The notes beneath the pieces were generated by a model. That model was not told the DNA's origin. It worked only from the letters and a program-made list of their open reading frames with translations, and made no database searches. Shown here piece after piece: positions 7,077 through 13,213 of a DNA stretch of 13,616 nt (positions are counted from its first letter, which is position 1; each line of letters starts with the position of its first letter). A program made the position numbers and the translations under genes. Origin of the DNA: JAZLIT01 sp045617525 (lineage in GTDB: Bacteria; Bacillota; Bacilli; Bacillales_A; Planococcaceae); assembly GCA_045617525.1 (NCBI GenBank), contig JAZLIT010000007.1:1-13616 (forward strand), read 5' to 3'.

Positions 7077-7943
7077 TTATTCAAATTTAATTTTCGCAAC
7101 GTTTGTGCGCGGTACGCTTTTCACGATTTCTTTTCCTAATGCGTCCCACTGTACCATACGATAATACGCATCATGATAGAAAATAAATGAATACCCAGCT
7201 TCAAGGGCTTCCTTCATCAGCTTTTGCTTCGCATAAACGCTCGTCATTGGGTAATCATCGTAAGCGAGTACCCATAATGGATTTTGATGCGCATGAGTTG
7301 GCATAATATCAGCCATATGCAAAAGCACCTGACCATCCTGTTCAAGGCGAATGACCGCATGTCCATTACTATGCCCACCTGTATGCTGCATCACTATGCC
7401 TGGCACAACTTCAAGCTGTCCCATATACGGCTTCACTAAATGCTGCACAGGCTCCCAATTTTCTTTCCAATACGTATTACGTGAACGAATATTCGGTTTG
7501 CGCATTTCGTCCCACTCAATTTGCGTCACTAAAATTTCAGCATTCGGGAATACCGGAACTAGCTGGTCGCCTTCCCAATGGGTTAAGCCACCTGCATGAT
7601 CAAAATGCAAATGCGTCATTAAAATCACATCGATATCAGCCGTCGTTAAGCCAAGCTCAGCTAGGCTTGCCTCAATCGTCGACTCCTCAGAAACACCGAA
7701 ATTGCGTAGTTGCTTTTCAGTTAGCTTACCCGCCCCAACGCCTGTATCGATTAAATAATTTTTACCATTATACTGAATTAAAATAGGCTCGCATGCAAGC
7801 TCAATTTGATTCAGCTCGTTCACTGGATATTTACGTGACCATAGCGCTCTTGGCACAACGCCAAACATCGCTCCACCATCAAGCGCCGTAACGCCACCAT
7901 TTAACCAGCTTAACTTCATTGCACCCCATTGGTATTGATCCAT
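7077..7943 (-). CDS. ytnP: YtnP-type metallo-beta-lactamase-fold lactonase (quorum-quenching family)
   Basis: The protein has 288 residues from the chosen start. It carries the complete di-zinc metallo-beta-lactamase signature HLHFDH (H111, H113, D115, H116), H191 in GGHSNGH, D212 in HMADIMPTH and H257 in FYHDAY. The N-terminal WLNGGVTALDGGAMFGVVP and central WDEMRKPNIRSRNTYWKENW segments are characteristic of B. subtilis YtnP, reported to degrade acyl-homoserine lactones and interfere with Streptomyces signalling. The longest frame starts with TTG at 7967 directly after the trmB stop. ATG at 7943, 9 bases after AAGGGG, matches the family start. It is the last gene of the operon. The physiological substrate here is inferred from the family only. 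Confidence 0.92.
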   Translation of the reverse strand: MDQYQWGAMKLSWLNGGVTALDGGAMFGVVPRALWSRKYPVNELNQIELACEPILIQYNGKNYLIDTGVGAGKLTEKQLRNFGVSEESTIEASLAELGLTTADIDVILMTHLHFDHAGGLTHWEGDQLVPVFPNAEILVTQIEWDEMRKPNIRSRNTYWKENWEPVQHLVKPYMGQLEVVPGIVMQHTGGHSNGHAVIRLEQDGQVLLHMADIMPTHAHQNPLWVLAYDDYPMTSVYAKQKLMKEALEAGYSFIFYHDAYYRMVQWDALGKEIVKSVPRTNVAKIKFE

Positions 7944-7967
7944 CCTGCATATCCCCTTACCCTGCAA

Positions 7968-8615
7968 TTATTTTGTTTTAAATTGACATTCTAAACGGTA
8001 AATTGGTTGACCTTTTGCCGAGAATTTCTCCTCGTATTCAGTTTTCACGTTATCTGCTGGCTCGTTCGCATGTAAATCTAAAGATACATAGTTTAAGCTC
8101 ATGCCATACTCATTCATACTCACTAGGGAATATTCAAATAAGCCGCGATTATCCGTTTTAAAGTGGATTTCACCATTATCTATTAATACATTTTCATAGA
8201 TTGAAAGGAAACCACCATGCGTTAAACGACGCTTAGCATGACGCACTTTTGGCCATGGATCTGAGAAGTTTAAGTAAACACGGCTAACATCGCCTTTTGC
8301 AAAGTACTTAGCTAAATCCTCTCCATTTACTTTTAAAAGACGTAAGTTTGCAGGTTTTTCTGCTTCCACAATACGCTCTAATGCACATACGATTACGCTA
8401 TCAAATAACTCAATACCGATATAGTTAATGTCTGGATTTTGCTTTGCCATCCCTAATACGAATTGGCCTTTCCCTGTTCCTACTTCAATGTGAATTGGAT
8501 TATTGTTCCCAAATGCTTCATGCCATTTCCCTATTAAATTTTCAGGATTTGGAATGATTACATCTTCATGCTCACCAATATATTCTACTGCCCAAGGCTT
8601 ATGTCTTAATCTCAC
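7968..8615 (-). CDS. trmB: tRNA (guanine-N7-)-methyltransferase TrmB
   Basis: TrmB methylates G46 in the tRNA variable loop using S-adenosylmethionine. From the GTG start at 8615 it has 215 residues, matching B. subtilis (about 213). Seen motifs are the SAM site HIEVGTGKGQF (42-52), IGIELFDSVI (67-76), NFSDPWPKVRHAKRRL (116-131), FKTDNRGLFEYS (152-163) and TEYEEKFSAKGQPIYR (192-207). A longer frame starts with ATG at 8654, but that codon lies inside a TATAAT element, while AGAGGA sits 9 bases before the GTG, and family members begin at [MV]R-x-RHKPWA. It lies between ytlR and ytnP and is probably co-transcribed, with an extra internal promoter possible. Confidence 0.95.
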   Translation of the reverse strand: MRLRHKPWAVEYIGEHEDVIIPNPENLIGKWHEAFGNNNPIHIEVGTGKGQFVLGMAKQNPDINYIGIELFDSVIVCALERIVEAEKPANLRLLKVNGEDLAKYFAKGDVSRVYLNFSDPWPKVRHAKRRLTHGGFLSIYENVLIDNGEIHFKTDNRGLFEYSLVSMNEYGMSLNYVSLDLHANEPADNVKTEYEEKFSAKGQPIYRLECQFKTK

Positions 8616-8641
8616 TGTTAGGTATCCTCTTTTCATTAAAA

Positions 8642-8671
8642 GTTCATTGCCCATTATAACGGAAAATGAAC
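8642..8671 (-). promoter_or_regulatory. Possible internal promoter of trmB within an inverted repeat
   Basis: A perfect TATAAT on the minus strand (8653-8658) lies about 38 bases before the trmB GTG. The 7-base arms GTTCATT (8642-8648) and AATGAAC (8665-8671) bracket it. The -35 region is poor. The elements are seen; the function is inferred. Confidence 0.35.
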
Positions 8672-8693
8672 TATATTTCCTTGTTTATGTTTA

Positions 8694-9614
8694 CTATTTT
8701 GCTAATTTCCAATAATTCGGTTGCACCTTACATATAATTGGGGCTGCAGCAGTATCGATTAACAACATTTCTCCATCTGCATGGAATAGTAAATTTTCAT
8801 GCATTGTTAGCTTGAAGCTTGAAGCTGACATCTGTTCAATCTCTTTAAAGCCCGTATGTTTACCAAAAAACACCGTGCTAAATACAAGTAATAATTTCAT
8901 CCGACTTAAATTATGTACAACCGTTAACTCTAGCTGAGAATCATTCGTTTTTGAATATGGAGAAATTATCATACCCCCACCAAAAAAGGGCTGATTTGAT
9001 ACCGTCACAAACCATACCTTCTGAAATGTTCGCTCTTCGCCATCCGTTGTCACAGTTAAGTCAAATGGCTTAAATGTAAAAAGACATTTCACTAAATAAA
9101 AGGCATAACTTAACTTACCCAGCCCTAATTTATTAAATCGCTTTTTCACTTTCGACTCATTCGCTGCAATTGCAACCGTCGCGTCAAAACCAATGCCACA
9201 GTTATTGACGAATGATGTTGTTTGATTGCCTGCTTCAATTAGGCCAAGATCATGTGTCGTAGATTTGCCCTGCTGTAAAAATCGCTCAATTTCTCGAGCC
9301 GTTTTAAAGGAACCATAGCCGCGATTAAAATCATTGCCTGAACCCGCACTTACCACGCCAAGCATAACATTAGAGCCGGCGTCAAGACCATTTAATGCTT
9401 CATGGATGGAACCATCTCCACCAACCACAATGATGACAGTCGTTTCATCGACTAGCTTTGCTTCATTACATAGCGCACGAACAAGTTCTATTGCGTGTTT
9501 TTCGTACTGCGTTATATGCGCTTTATACGGGACGGTTAATTGTTCTTTCACACGCTGCCATTTCTTCGCTCCTTGTCCGTTACCAGCACGTTCATTAATC
9601 ACAAAGTGTAGCAT
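8694..9614 (-). CDS. ytlR: YtlR-like diacylglycerol/sphingosine-kinase family lipid kinase
   Basis: From the ATG at 9614 the protein has 306 residues and belongs to the DAGK-catalytic (YegS/DgkB/YtlR) family of soluble kinases that phosphorylate a lipid hydroxyl with ATP at the membrane. Visible motifs are the N-terminal NERAGNG (7-13), the nucleotide-binding VVGGDGSIHEALNG (63-76), and VVSAGSGNDFNR (87-98), with the C-terminal FHADGEML segment also typical. A longer in-frame start at 9656 would lie inside the upstream gene and lacks a site. MLHFVINERAGNGQG is the usual family start. The ribosome-binding site is formed by the GAG codons ending the upstream gene, whose stop is 5 bases before the ATG. 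Whether diacylglycerol is the true substrate is unknown; YtlR rather than DgkB is favoured by the trmB-ytlR neighbourhood. Confidence 0.88.
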   Translation of the reverse strand: MLHFVINERAGNGQGAKKWQRVKEQLTVPYKAHITQYEKHAIELVRALCNEAKLVDETTVIIVVGGDGSIHEALNGLDAGSNVMLGVVSAGSGNDFNRGYGSFKTAREIERFLQQGKSTTHDLGLIEAGNQTTSFVNNCGIGFDATVAIAANESKVKKRFNKLGLGKLSYAFYLVKCLFTFKPFDLTVTTDGEERTFQKVWFVTVSNQPFFGGGMIISPYSKTNDSQLELTVVHNLSRMKLLLVFSTVFFGKHTGFKEIEQMSASSFKLTMHENLLFHADGEMLLIDTAAAPIICKVQPNYWKLAK

Positions 9615-9619
9615 GGAAA

Positions 9620-10609
9620 TTACTTCTCCTCCTCCTCCGGTAAATCGACTTGCCAAATATCACGATTGAAAGATGTTGTTTGCACTTTATTTAAAATTGC
9701 TTGTGCTGCTCGAATTTGCATATGCTTCATTGGCGAATGTGAACGACGCGTCGCTTCCATCCATTCTGGGAACTTTCGTTTATCCACAAACTGTACATTA
9801 TATACTGACCCTGGATAATCGATATAGCCATTACGTGTTAGCAATACTTTACGAATCGGCATATCCACACCCTCAATGGCAAACATTTGCTTCAAAATTG
9901 TCTCCATTCGGTCTAATTGAATAATTGGATTGAGCATTTTCACATCTGCAGTCCCAACCTTTTTCGTCCAAAAACGTTCGCTACTCCCCACATAAACAGC
10001 CTGATTTTCGCGTTCAATAACCGTAACGCAAATACATTCTGTCGGTGTCATAATAATAATATCTAACTCAATCGGCGCCTTTTTCAGCTGCACAATTGGG
10101 TAATATAAAATTAAATAATTATCCGGTAAAGTTTGGAGCATCGAACGCAGAAGTGTATCGCGTAAAAACTTAGGATCCACATACGATTTTTCACGAAGTG
10201 TTGAGCTCGCCCACTTTAATTGAAAATGGAAAAATTGATCAATATACATTTTTTTCAGCTCTGGCATTGTTTGTGGTTGAAATACGATATTTGCTTCAAA
10301 ATGCAGAGATGTTTCCTCATCTGGTATATAGTCTTCATTTAATTCACTTGTCGTATCTAGTTGTTCTAACTCAGAGTTTATCTCTGCCTTTTTACGCTTT
10401 TGAAAAAACCTACGTATATTTGAGAATTTCCCCTGTACAGGTACTTCTTCCTCAATATGCTCCCACGTCGGTATTTCTCCACCTTGCTCCCAATGCATTT
10501 TAACTCGGTCCCACTGCCCTTTTTTTAAGCGAATAAATTGTGTAGGATATCGTGTTAAATCTTGTTGGTAGCGTGACGTATAATCCTGTAGCTTAATTAA
10601 TTGTGCCAT
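9620..10609 (-). CDS. NERD-like (nuclease-related domain) protein, possibly degenerate
   Basis: The protein has 329 residues. The N-terminal MAQLIKLQDYTSRYQQDLTR and YPTQFIRLKKGQW segments are characteristic of a Bacillales family found next to YtlR (possibly YtlQ; not certain). An acidic, charged linker (about 70-105) follows. Residues about 165-265 resemble a NERD domain: APIELDIIIMTPTECICVTV (178-197, with E181 and D183), VIERENQAVYVGSSERFW, the helix NPIIQLDRMETILKQM, and RKVLLTRNGYI. In active restriction-like folds the second strand carries E-x-K; here it reads VIERE, so the Lys is absent and activity is doubtful. The ATG follows GGAGAGTG. It is the first gene of the probable operon to ytnP, and its last codons (GAG repeats) supply the ytlR ribosome-binding site. 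The role is unknown. Confidence 0.75.
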   Translation of the reverse strand: MAQLIKLQDYTSRYQQDLTRYPTQFIRLKKGQWDRVKMHWEQGGEIPTWEHIEEEVPVQGKFSNIRRFFQKRKKAEINSELEQLDTTSELNEDYIPDEETSLHFEANIVFQPQTMPELKKMYIDQFFHFQLKWASSTLREKSYVDPKFLRDTLLRSMLQTLPDNYLILYYPIVQLKKAPIELDIIIMTPTECICVTVIERENQAVYVGSSERFWTKKVGTADVKMLNPIIQLDRMETILKQMFAIEGVDMPIRKVLLTRNGYIDYPGSVYNVQFVDKRKFPEWMEATRRSHSPMKHMQIRAAQAILNKVQTTSFNRDIWQVDLPEEEEK

Positions 10610-10644
10610 CTATTTTCACTCTCCGTTAATAAGACAAATCTATC

Positions 10645-10673
10645 TTACTATTTATTTTACAGGAGCATGTCAA
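10645..10673 (-). promoter_or_regulatory. Candidate promoter of the NERD-ytlR-trmB-ytnP operon
   Basis: A perfect TTGACA (10668-10673) on the minus strand is preceded by a T run of at least eight (possible UP-like element). The hexamer at 17 bases is TAGTAA, a weak -10. It is 36-60 bases before the first start codon. Confidence 0.45.
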
Positions 10674-10777
10674 AAAAAAATAGAGGCTTGGCCCGGAAGA
10701 TGTCGAATCATGACTTTAAATAGTTGGAATTAATAAAATTAAACCAATTGATATTTAGACATTAATACACCGAATGA

Positions 10778-10810
10778 GGGATTCTATTGATGTAAAACCA
10801 ATAAAATCCC
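10778..10810. repeat. Imperfect inverted repeat downstream of the Gly-rich protein gene
   Basis: GGGATT-c-TATTG and CAATA-a-AATCCC form a hairpin with one mismatch and a 9-base loop. There is no T run on the minus strand, so it is at best a weak terminator or an mRNA 3' end structure for the gene ending at 10826. Confidence 0.4.
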
Positions 10811-10825
10811 CCTTATATTATATTG

Positions 10826-11086
10826 CTAGAAGAAGAAGAGTGAAGTTAATGCGATGCCTGTAATTGCGCCTAACGCAATCCCATAGCCAAATCCTACCCC
10901 TGCTCCTGCTCCAAATCCCCAAAAACCAATCCCGTAGCCACCAGAATTATTATCTGGCATGATCCAAACTTGTCTATTATCCACTTTTGTTATAACACCG
11001 CAATGTACATTCCCTTTATTATCCGTTATTCTTACATGCTTCCCTTGATACTTACAGCATAAATTATAAGCCTGATTTCCGTTCAT
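10826..11086 (-). CDS. Small protein: SH3/Sm-like N-terminal part plus Gly-rich hydrophobic tail
   Basis: The protein has 86 residues. Residues about 14-45 (GKHVRITDNKGNVHCGVITK, then VDNRQVWIMPD) look like a short beta-barrel of SH3 or Sm/LSm kind, a pattern seen in small Bacillales proteins. Residues 49-78 are Gly/Ala/aromatic-rich with repeated G-x-G-F and G-x-x-x-G spacing, ending in a hydrophobic stretch and FFF, which suggests membrane insertion or tight self-association. There are three Cys (10, 11, 29). The ATG has a strong AAGGGAGGGG about 7 bases upstream. It is divergent from the DUF2268 gene. I do not recognise a named family; spore-coat or surface roles are possible but unsupported. 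Confidence 0.78.
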   Translation of the reverse strand: MNGNQAYNLCCKYQGKHVRITDNKGNVHCGVITKVDNRQVWIMPDNNSGGYGIGFWGFGAGAGVGFGYGIALGAITGIALTSLFFF

Positions 11087-11120
11087 CTGCTATCCCCTCC
11101 CTTCATAGAAACGGTCTATC

Positions 11121-11150
11121 ATTATATGTTTGAGATTTCCGTACACACAA
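11121..11150 (-). promoter_or_regulatory. Promoter for the Gly-rich small protein gene
   Basis: The minus strand shows TTGTGT (11145-11150), an 18-base spacer and a perfect TATAAT (11121-11126), about 35 bases upstream of the start codon. Confidence 0.55.
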
Positions 11151-11174
11151 GCGCATCGTCTAGTTCATACATTA
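11147..11174 (+). promoter_or_regulatory. Candidate sporulation (sigma-K/sigma-E-type) promoter for the DUF2268 gene
   Basis: CATACATTA (11166-11174) fits the sigma-K -10 pattern CATAnnnTA and the sigma-E pattern CATACAnT. An AC 17 bases upstream (11147-11148) meets the short sigma-K -35, while no sigma-E -35 is visible. No sigma-A promoter is evident before this gene. The match is by eye and the short motif limits confidence. Confidence 0.4.
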
Positions 11175-11196
11175 AGAAATAAAGGGGGGGAAACCT

Positions 11197-11940
11197 ATGT
11201 CAGTTATTCACACACAACATCTTTTTGAAGAAGAGAACAATCGAGAGAAACTAGCTTGTGATTTAGTAAAGATAATTTTTCCAGGTACACCACCTGAAGC
11301 GATACAATATGAACTCGTACAACAAGGTTTACTTCAAAAAGGTAAAAAATCTTTATCTCTTGTTGCTTGGCAACTAATAGACCATCAATATAAGGATCTA
11401 AAGTTTGAATGGGATGGTCCTGATATCCCCATTTATATTTTCCCAATAGAAAATGGGTTCTCAAAAAACGGGATTGCCTATCGAGATGGGATTTGCCTCT
11501 TTATTTCTGAAGGTTTAACAGAAAAAGAATTACACGCCCTCTTTACACACGAATATCACCATATGTGTCGTCGAGCATTTGTGAATGATCCACCAACATT
11601 AATGGATTCGCTTATAATTGAAGGCCTAGCAGAGGATGCTGTAGAGAATTTATTTGGGATGGATGCATTAAGTTCTTGGACACGACGCTACTCTATAAAT
11701 GAAGTAAAAAACTATTGGGATTCACATTTTATGCCTTCACTCTATCTAAAAGGATTACACCATCACAAACCTTTTTTATTTGGCGACAATCTATTAAACT
11801 TACCCCCTTGGATTGGGTACTGTACGGGGTATCGGATTGTTCAAGCTTACAAGGAAAGATGCGGTCCGTTCAGCATAAAAGACCTTATACAAATAAAAAC
11901 TGAAGACATCATTGATGGTGCTGGATTTAAACGAGGTTAA
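11197..11940 (+). CDS. DUF2268 (YjaZ-type) predicted zinc-dependent protease
   Basis: This 247-residue protein matches DUF2268, a family predicted to be Zn-dependent proteases. The gluzincin-like motif HEYHH (118-122) supplies two zinc-binding His and the catalytic Glu. EGLAED (142-147) lies 20 residues later and supplies the third ligand, E142 or E146. Other visible blocks are KNGIAYRDGICLFIS (90-104) before the active site and WIGYCTGYRIVQAY (205-218) near the end, a typical family C-terminal block. No signal peptide is seen, so it is probably cytosolic. The start has AAAGGGGGGG about 7 bases upstream. It is divergent from the Gly-rich gene and convergent with the Tlp-like gene. A sporulation-type -10 upstream suggests expression in the mother cell. 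The substrate is unknown. Confidence 0.85.
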   Translation: MSVIHTQHLFEEENNREKLACDLVKIIFPGTPPEAIQYELVQQGLLQKGKKSLSLVAWQLIDHQYKDLKFEWDGPDIPIYIFPIENGFSKNGIAYRDGICLFISEGLTEKELHALFTHEYHHMCRRAFVNDPPTLMDSLIIEGLAEDAVENLFGMDALSSWTRRYSINEVKNYWDSHFMPSLYLKGLHHHKPFLFGDNLLNLPPWIGYCTGYRIVQAYKERCGPFSIKDLIQIKTEDIIDGAGFKRG

Positions 11941-11948
11941 ATTTGTTG

Positions 11949-11991
11949 CAAAAAAACTCCCATGGCTAATTTTTCTTTAGCCAACAGGAGT
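11949..11991 (-). terminator. Terminator between convergent DUF2268 and Tlp-like genes
   Basis: ACTCC/GGAGT (11956-11960 with 11987-11991) and TGGCTAA/TTAGCCA (11963-11969 with 11977-11983) pair with small internal bulges. The minus strand continues with seven T, so it mainly serves leftward transcription; it may also stop the DUF2268 transcript. Confidence 0.75.
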
Positions 11992-12115
11992 CAAATCATT
12001 CTTATTGATATAAGGATAATTTAGCAATACCAACTGATTTTTGAGAGCGGATTACATCTAGATCTATGGTTATACTAGCAATTAGCAACATCTTAGCCAA
12101 TTCCTTTATAAGGTT

Positions 12116-12349
12116 TTATCTAAAGCTATCCTTTCTGGCTTTAAATTGCGCTTCGTCCCTTAATTGTTTTTCCATATTGTAGATAGAACGTGAACGACGT
12201 GCGTTTTTTTCCTCTAGATTTTCTAGTTCTTCTACATCAGCTACGAATTCTTTGCTAATTTCAGCTTCTTCAATATTCTTCTTCGTATTCACAATCATTT
12301 TCTCCAGACTTAGCGCATTATTGGATTTTTTCTGTTTTTTATTTTCCAT
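12116..12349 (-). CDS. tlp: Tlp-like small acid-soluble spore protein, divergent
   Basis: The protein has 77 residues and is highly charged and helical. SLEKMIVNTKKNIEEAEIS (14-32) and LEEKNARRSRSI (45-56) align by eye with the Tlp family pattern (EKLQDMVQNTIENIEEAE and EKNARREQSI in B. subtilis Tlp), and the tail QLRDEAQFKARKDSFR resembles its end. Tlp is a minor forespore protein carried in the spore core. The N terminus is shorter and Lys-rich, lacking the usual PDDRSDNV. Two adjacent ATGs exist; the second (12349) lies 7 bases after AGGAGG, the first only 4. A sigma-G-like promoter directly upstream supports forespore expression. The family call rests on pattern memory plus promoter context. 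Confidence 0.75.
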   Translation of the reverse strand: MENKKQKKSNNALSLEKMIVNTKKNIEEAEISKEFVADVEELENLEEKNARRSRSIYNMEKQLRDEAQFKARKDSFR

Positions 12350-12385
12350 CATTTTGCCTCCTAATTCATATTGGAATTGCTTAAT

Positions 12386-12415
12386 TAGTTTGTTTTTCTT
12401 CGTTTAATTTATGCA
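12386..12415 (-). promoter_or_regulatory. Sigma-G-type promoter for the Tlp-like gene
   Basis: The minus strand shows TGCATA (12410-12415; sigma-G -35 TGMATA), a 17-base spacer and CAAACTA (12386-12392; close to CATACTA). The transcription start would fall about 30 bases before the ATG, leaving room just for AGGAGG. Confidence 0.65.
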
Positions 12416-12530
12416 GAAAAAAATACCCTTCAATTTGGATGGATTCCTAATTTCTCACCTTAATACTTATCCATTACTCGCTACACGAAACTATTATTGT
12501 GAAAGTTAAAATAATAAATGGGTTATTTTC

Positions 12531-12547
12531 TATAATAAGTTATTATA
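12531..12547. repeat. Perfect AT-rich palindrome over a -10 element before the 84-residue gene
   Basis: TATAATAA and TTATTATA are exact inverted copies around one G. The left arm contains TATAAT (12531-12536), a plausible -10 with a poor -35 (AAAATA at 17 bases). It may be an operator or a chance AT-rich palindrome. Confidence 0.45.
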
Positions 12548-12581
12548 AGTTTAAGATTTATATTTTAGGGAGGTTATTAGT

Positions 12582-12836
12582 ATGAAAAAAACATTTGAAG
12601 TTATGTTTAATGATCACCATATTCAAGTAGAGAACAACTGGTTTACAGGAGAAAAACTATATGTAGATGGACAATTACAGGATGAAAATCTCGGACTTGG
12701 TATAAGAGGTATATTAAATGGTGAATTAAAAGACATTGAAGATAAAAAAAGTATTAAAGTAGCTCTCGGTGGTTTTTTTAAAATTAACTGTAGGATATTT
12801 GTTGGCCATAACTTAATCTATCCTAAAAAGAAATAA
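12582..12836 (+). CDS. Small conserved-looking protein of unknown function
   Basis: The protein has 84 residues with no signal peptide or membrane segment. The sequence alternates polar and hydrophobic residues with turns (FEVMFNDHHIQVENNWFTGE, KLYVDGQLQDEN, ALGGFFKINCRIFVGHNLIY), suggesting an all-beta fold such as a small jelly roll or barrel. The translation signal is very strong (AGGGAGGT 7-8 bases before the ATG), which supports a real gene. Upstream there is a TATAAT inside a palindrome, downstream a hairpin pair at 12896-12970. I think similar short proteins occur in other Bacillales, but I cannot name a family. Confidence 0.75.
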   Translation: MKKTFEVMFNDHHIQVENNWFTGEKLYVDGQLQDENLGLGIRGILNGELKDIEDKKSIKVALGGFFKINCRIFVGHNLIYPKKK

Positions 12837-12895
12837 TTTAATTATTCTCCCTAAATTATTTCCACAGTGTAACAAAACATGATTTTATAAAATAA

Positions 12896-12920
12896 TGTCC
12901 CAAAATCTAGTTTCGGGACA
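12896..12920. repeat. Hairpin TGTCCC/GGGACA
   Basis: Six-base perfect arms surround a 13-base AT-rich loop with further partial A/T pairing. It has no T tract on the plus strand. It lies 60 bases after the 84-residue gene and just before a strong terminator, a layout sometimes seen at ends of insertion elements. Confidence 0.5.
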
Positions 12921-12924
12921 CAAA

Positions 12925-12970
12925 AAAACACTTAAGACTTTGTCATATCAATGTTTTAAGTGTTTTCTTT
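12925..12970. terminator. Bidirectional terminator
   Basis: AAAACACTTAA (12925-12935) and TTAAGTGTTTT (12956-12966) are exact 11-base inverted copies around a 20-base loop, with TTTTCTTT on the plus side and a seven-T run on the minus side. It ends the 84-residue gene transcript. Confidence 0.8.
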
Positions 12971-13171
12971 ATTTAAAGCGCAGCTGGCAGATAACTTCAA
13001 ATAAAAGTCCTATTTATGAAGACTACTAACAATCAGAAGGCGGGCCGACTTAATAGGTCATATCCATGTGACAACGTCAGCATTAGCACGTCCTGTTCGT
13101 CAGACCCCTCACTTATTGGTGTTTTACTCTACCTTTAGTACAATCACAATCAACAAAACAACATTAATAAT

Positions 13172-13213
13172 AAAAAAAAGAGGCATCCTAATGAAAGGAT
13201 ACCTCTTTTTTTG
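13172..13213 (-). terminator. Terminator after the cold-shock gene
   Basis: GAGG-c-ATCCT (13180-13189) pairs with AGGAT-a-CCTC (13196-13205) across a 6-base loop. T runs flank both sides (minus strand eight T), so it can work in both directions. Confidence 0.9.

Noticed and set aside
7351..7786. Two plus-strand frames of 82 and 101 codons
   Set aside because: Both are antisense to the intact ytnP gene, with no translation signals.
9334..9924. Plus-strand frames of 111 and 83 codons opposite ytlR and the NERD-like gene
   Set aside because: They are antisense shadows of well-supported genes.
10778..10810. Rho-independent terminator for the Gly-rich protein gene
   Set aside because: The hairpin is imperfect and has no T tract on the minus strand, so it is listed as a repeat only.
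12531..12550. PerR/Fur-type box
   Set aside because: PerR boxes are TTATAATnATTATAA with one central base; here the TATAAT/ATTATA halves are 5 bases apart. The palindrome is kept as an unnamed candidate operator.
13020..13130. tRNA gene or integron attC site in the GC-richer block
   Set aside because: There is no T-loop GTTCRANNC, no acceptor-stem pairing and no RYYYAAC/GTTRRRY core sites.
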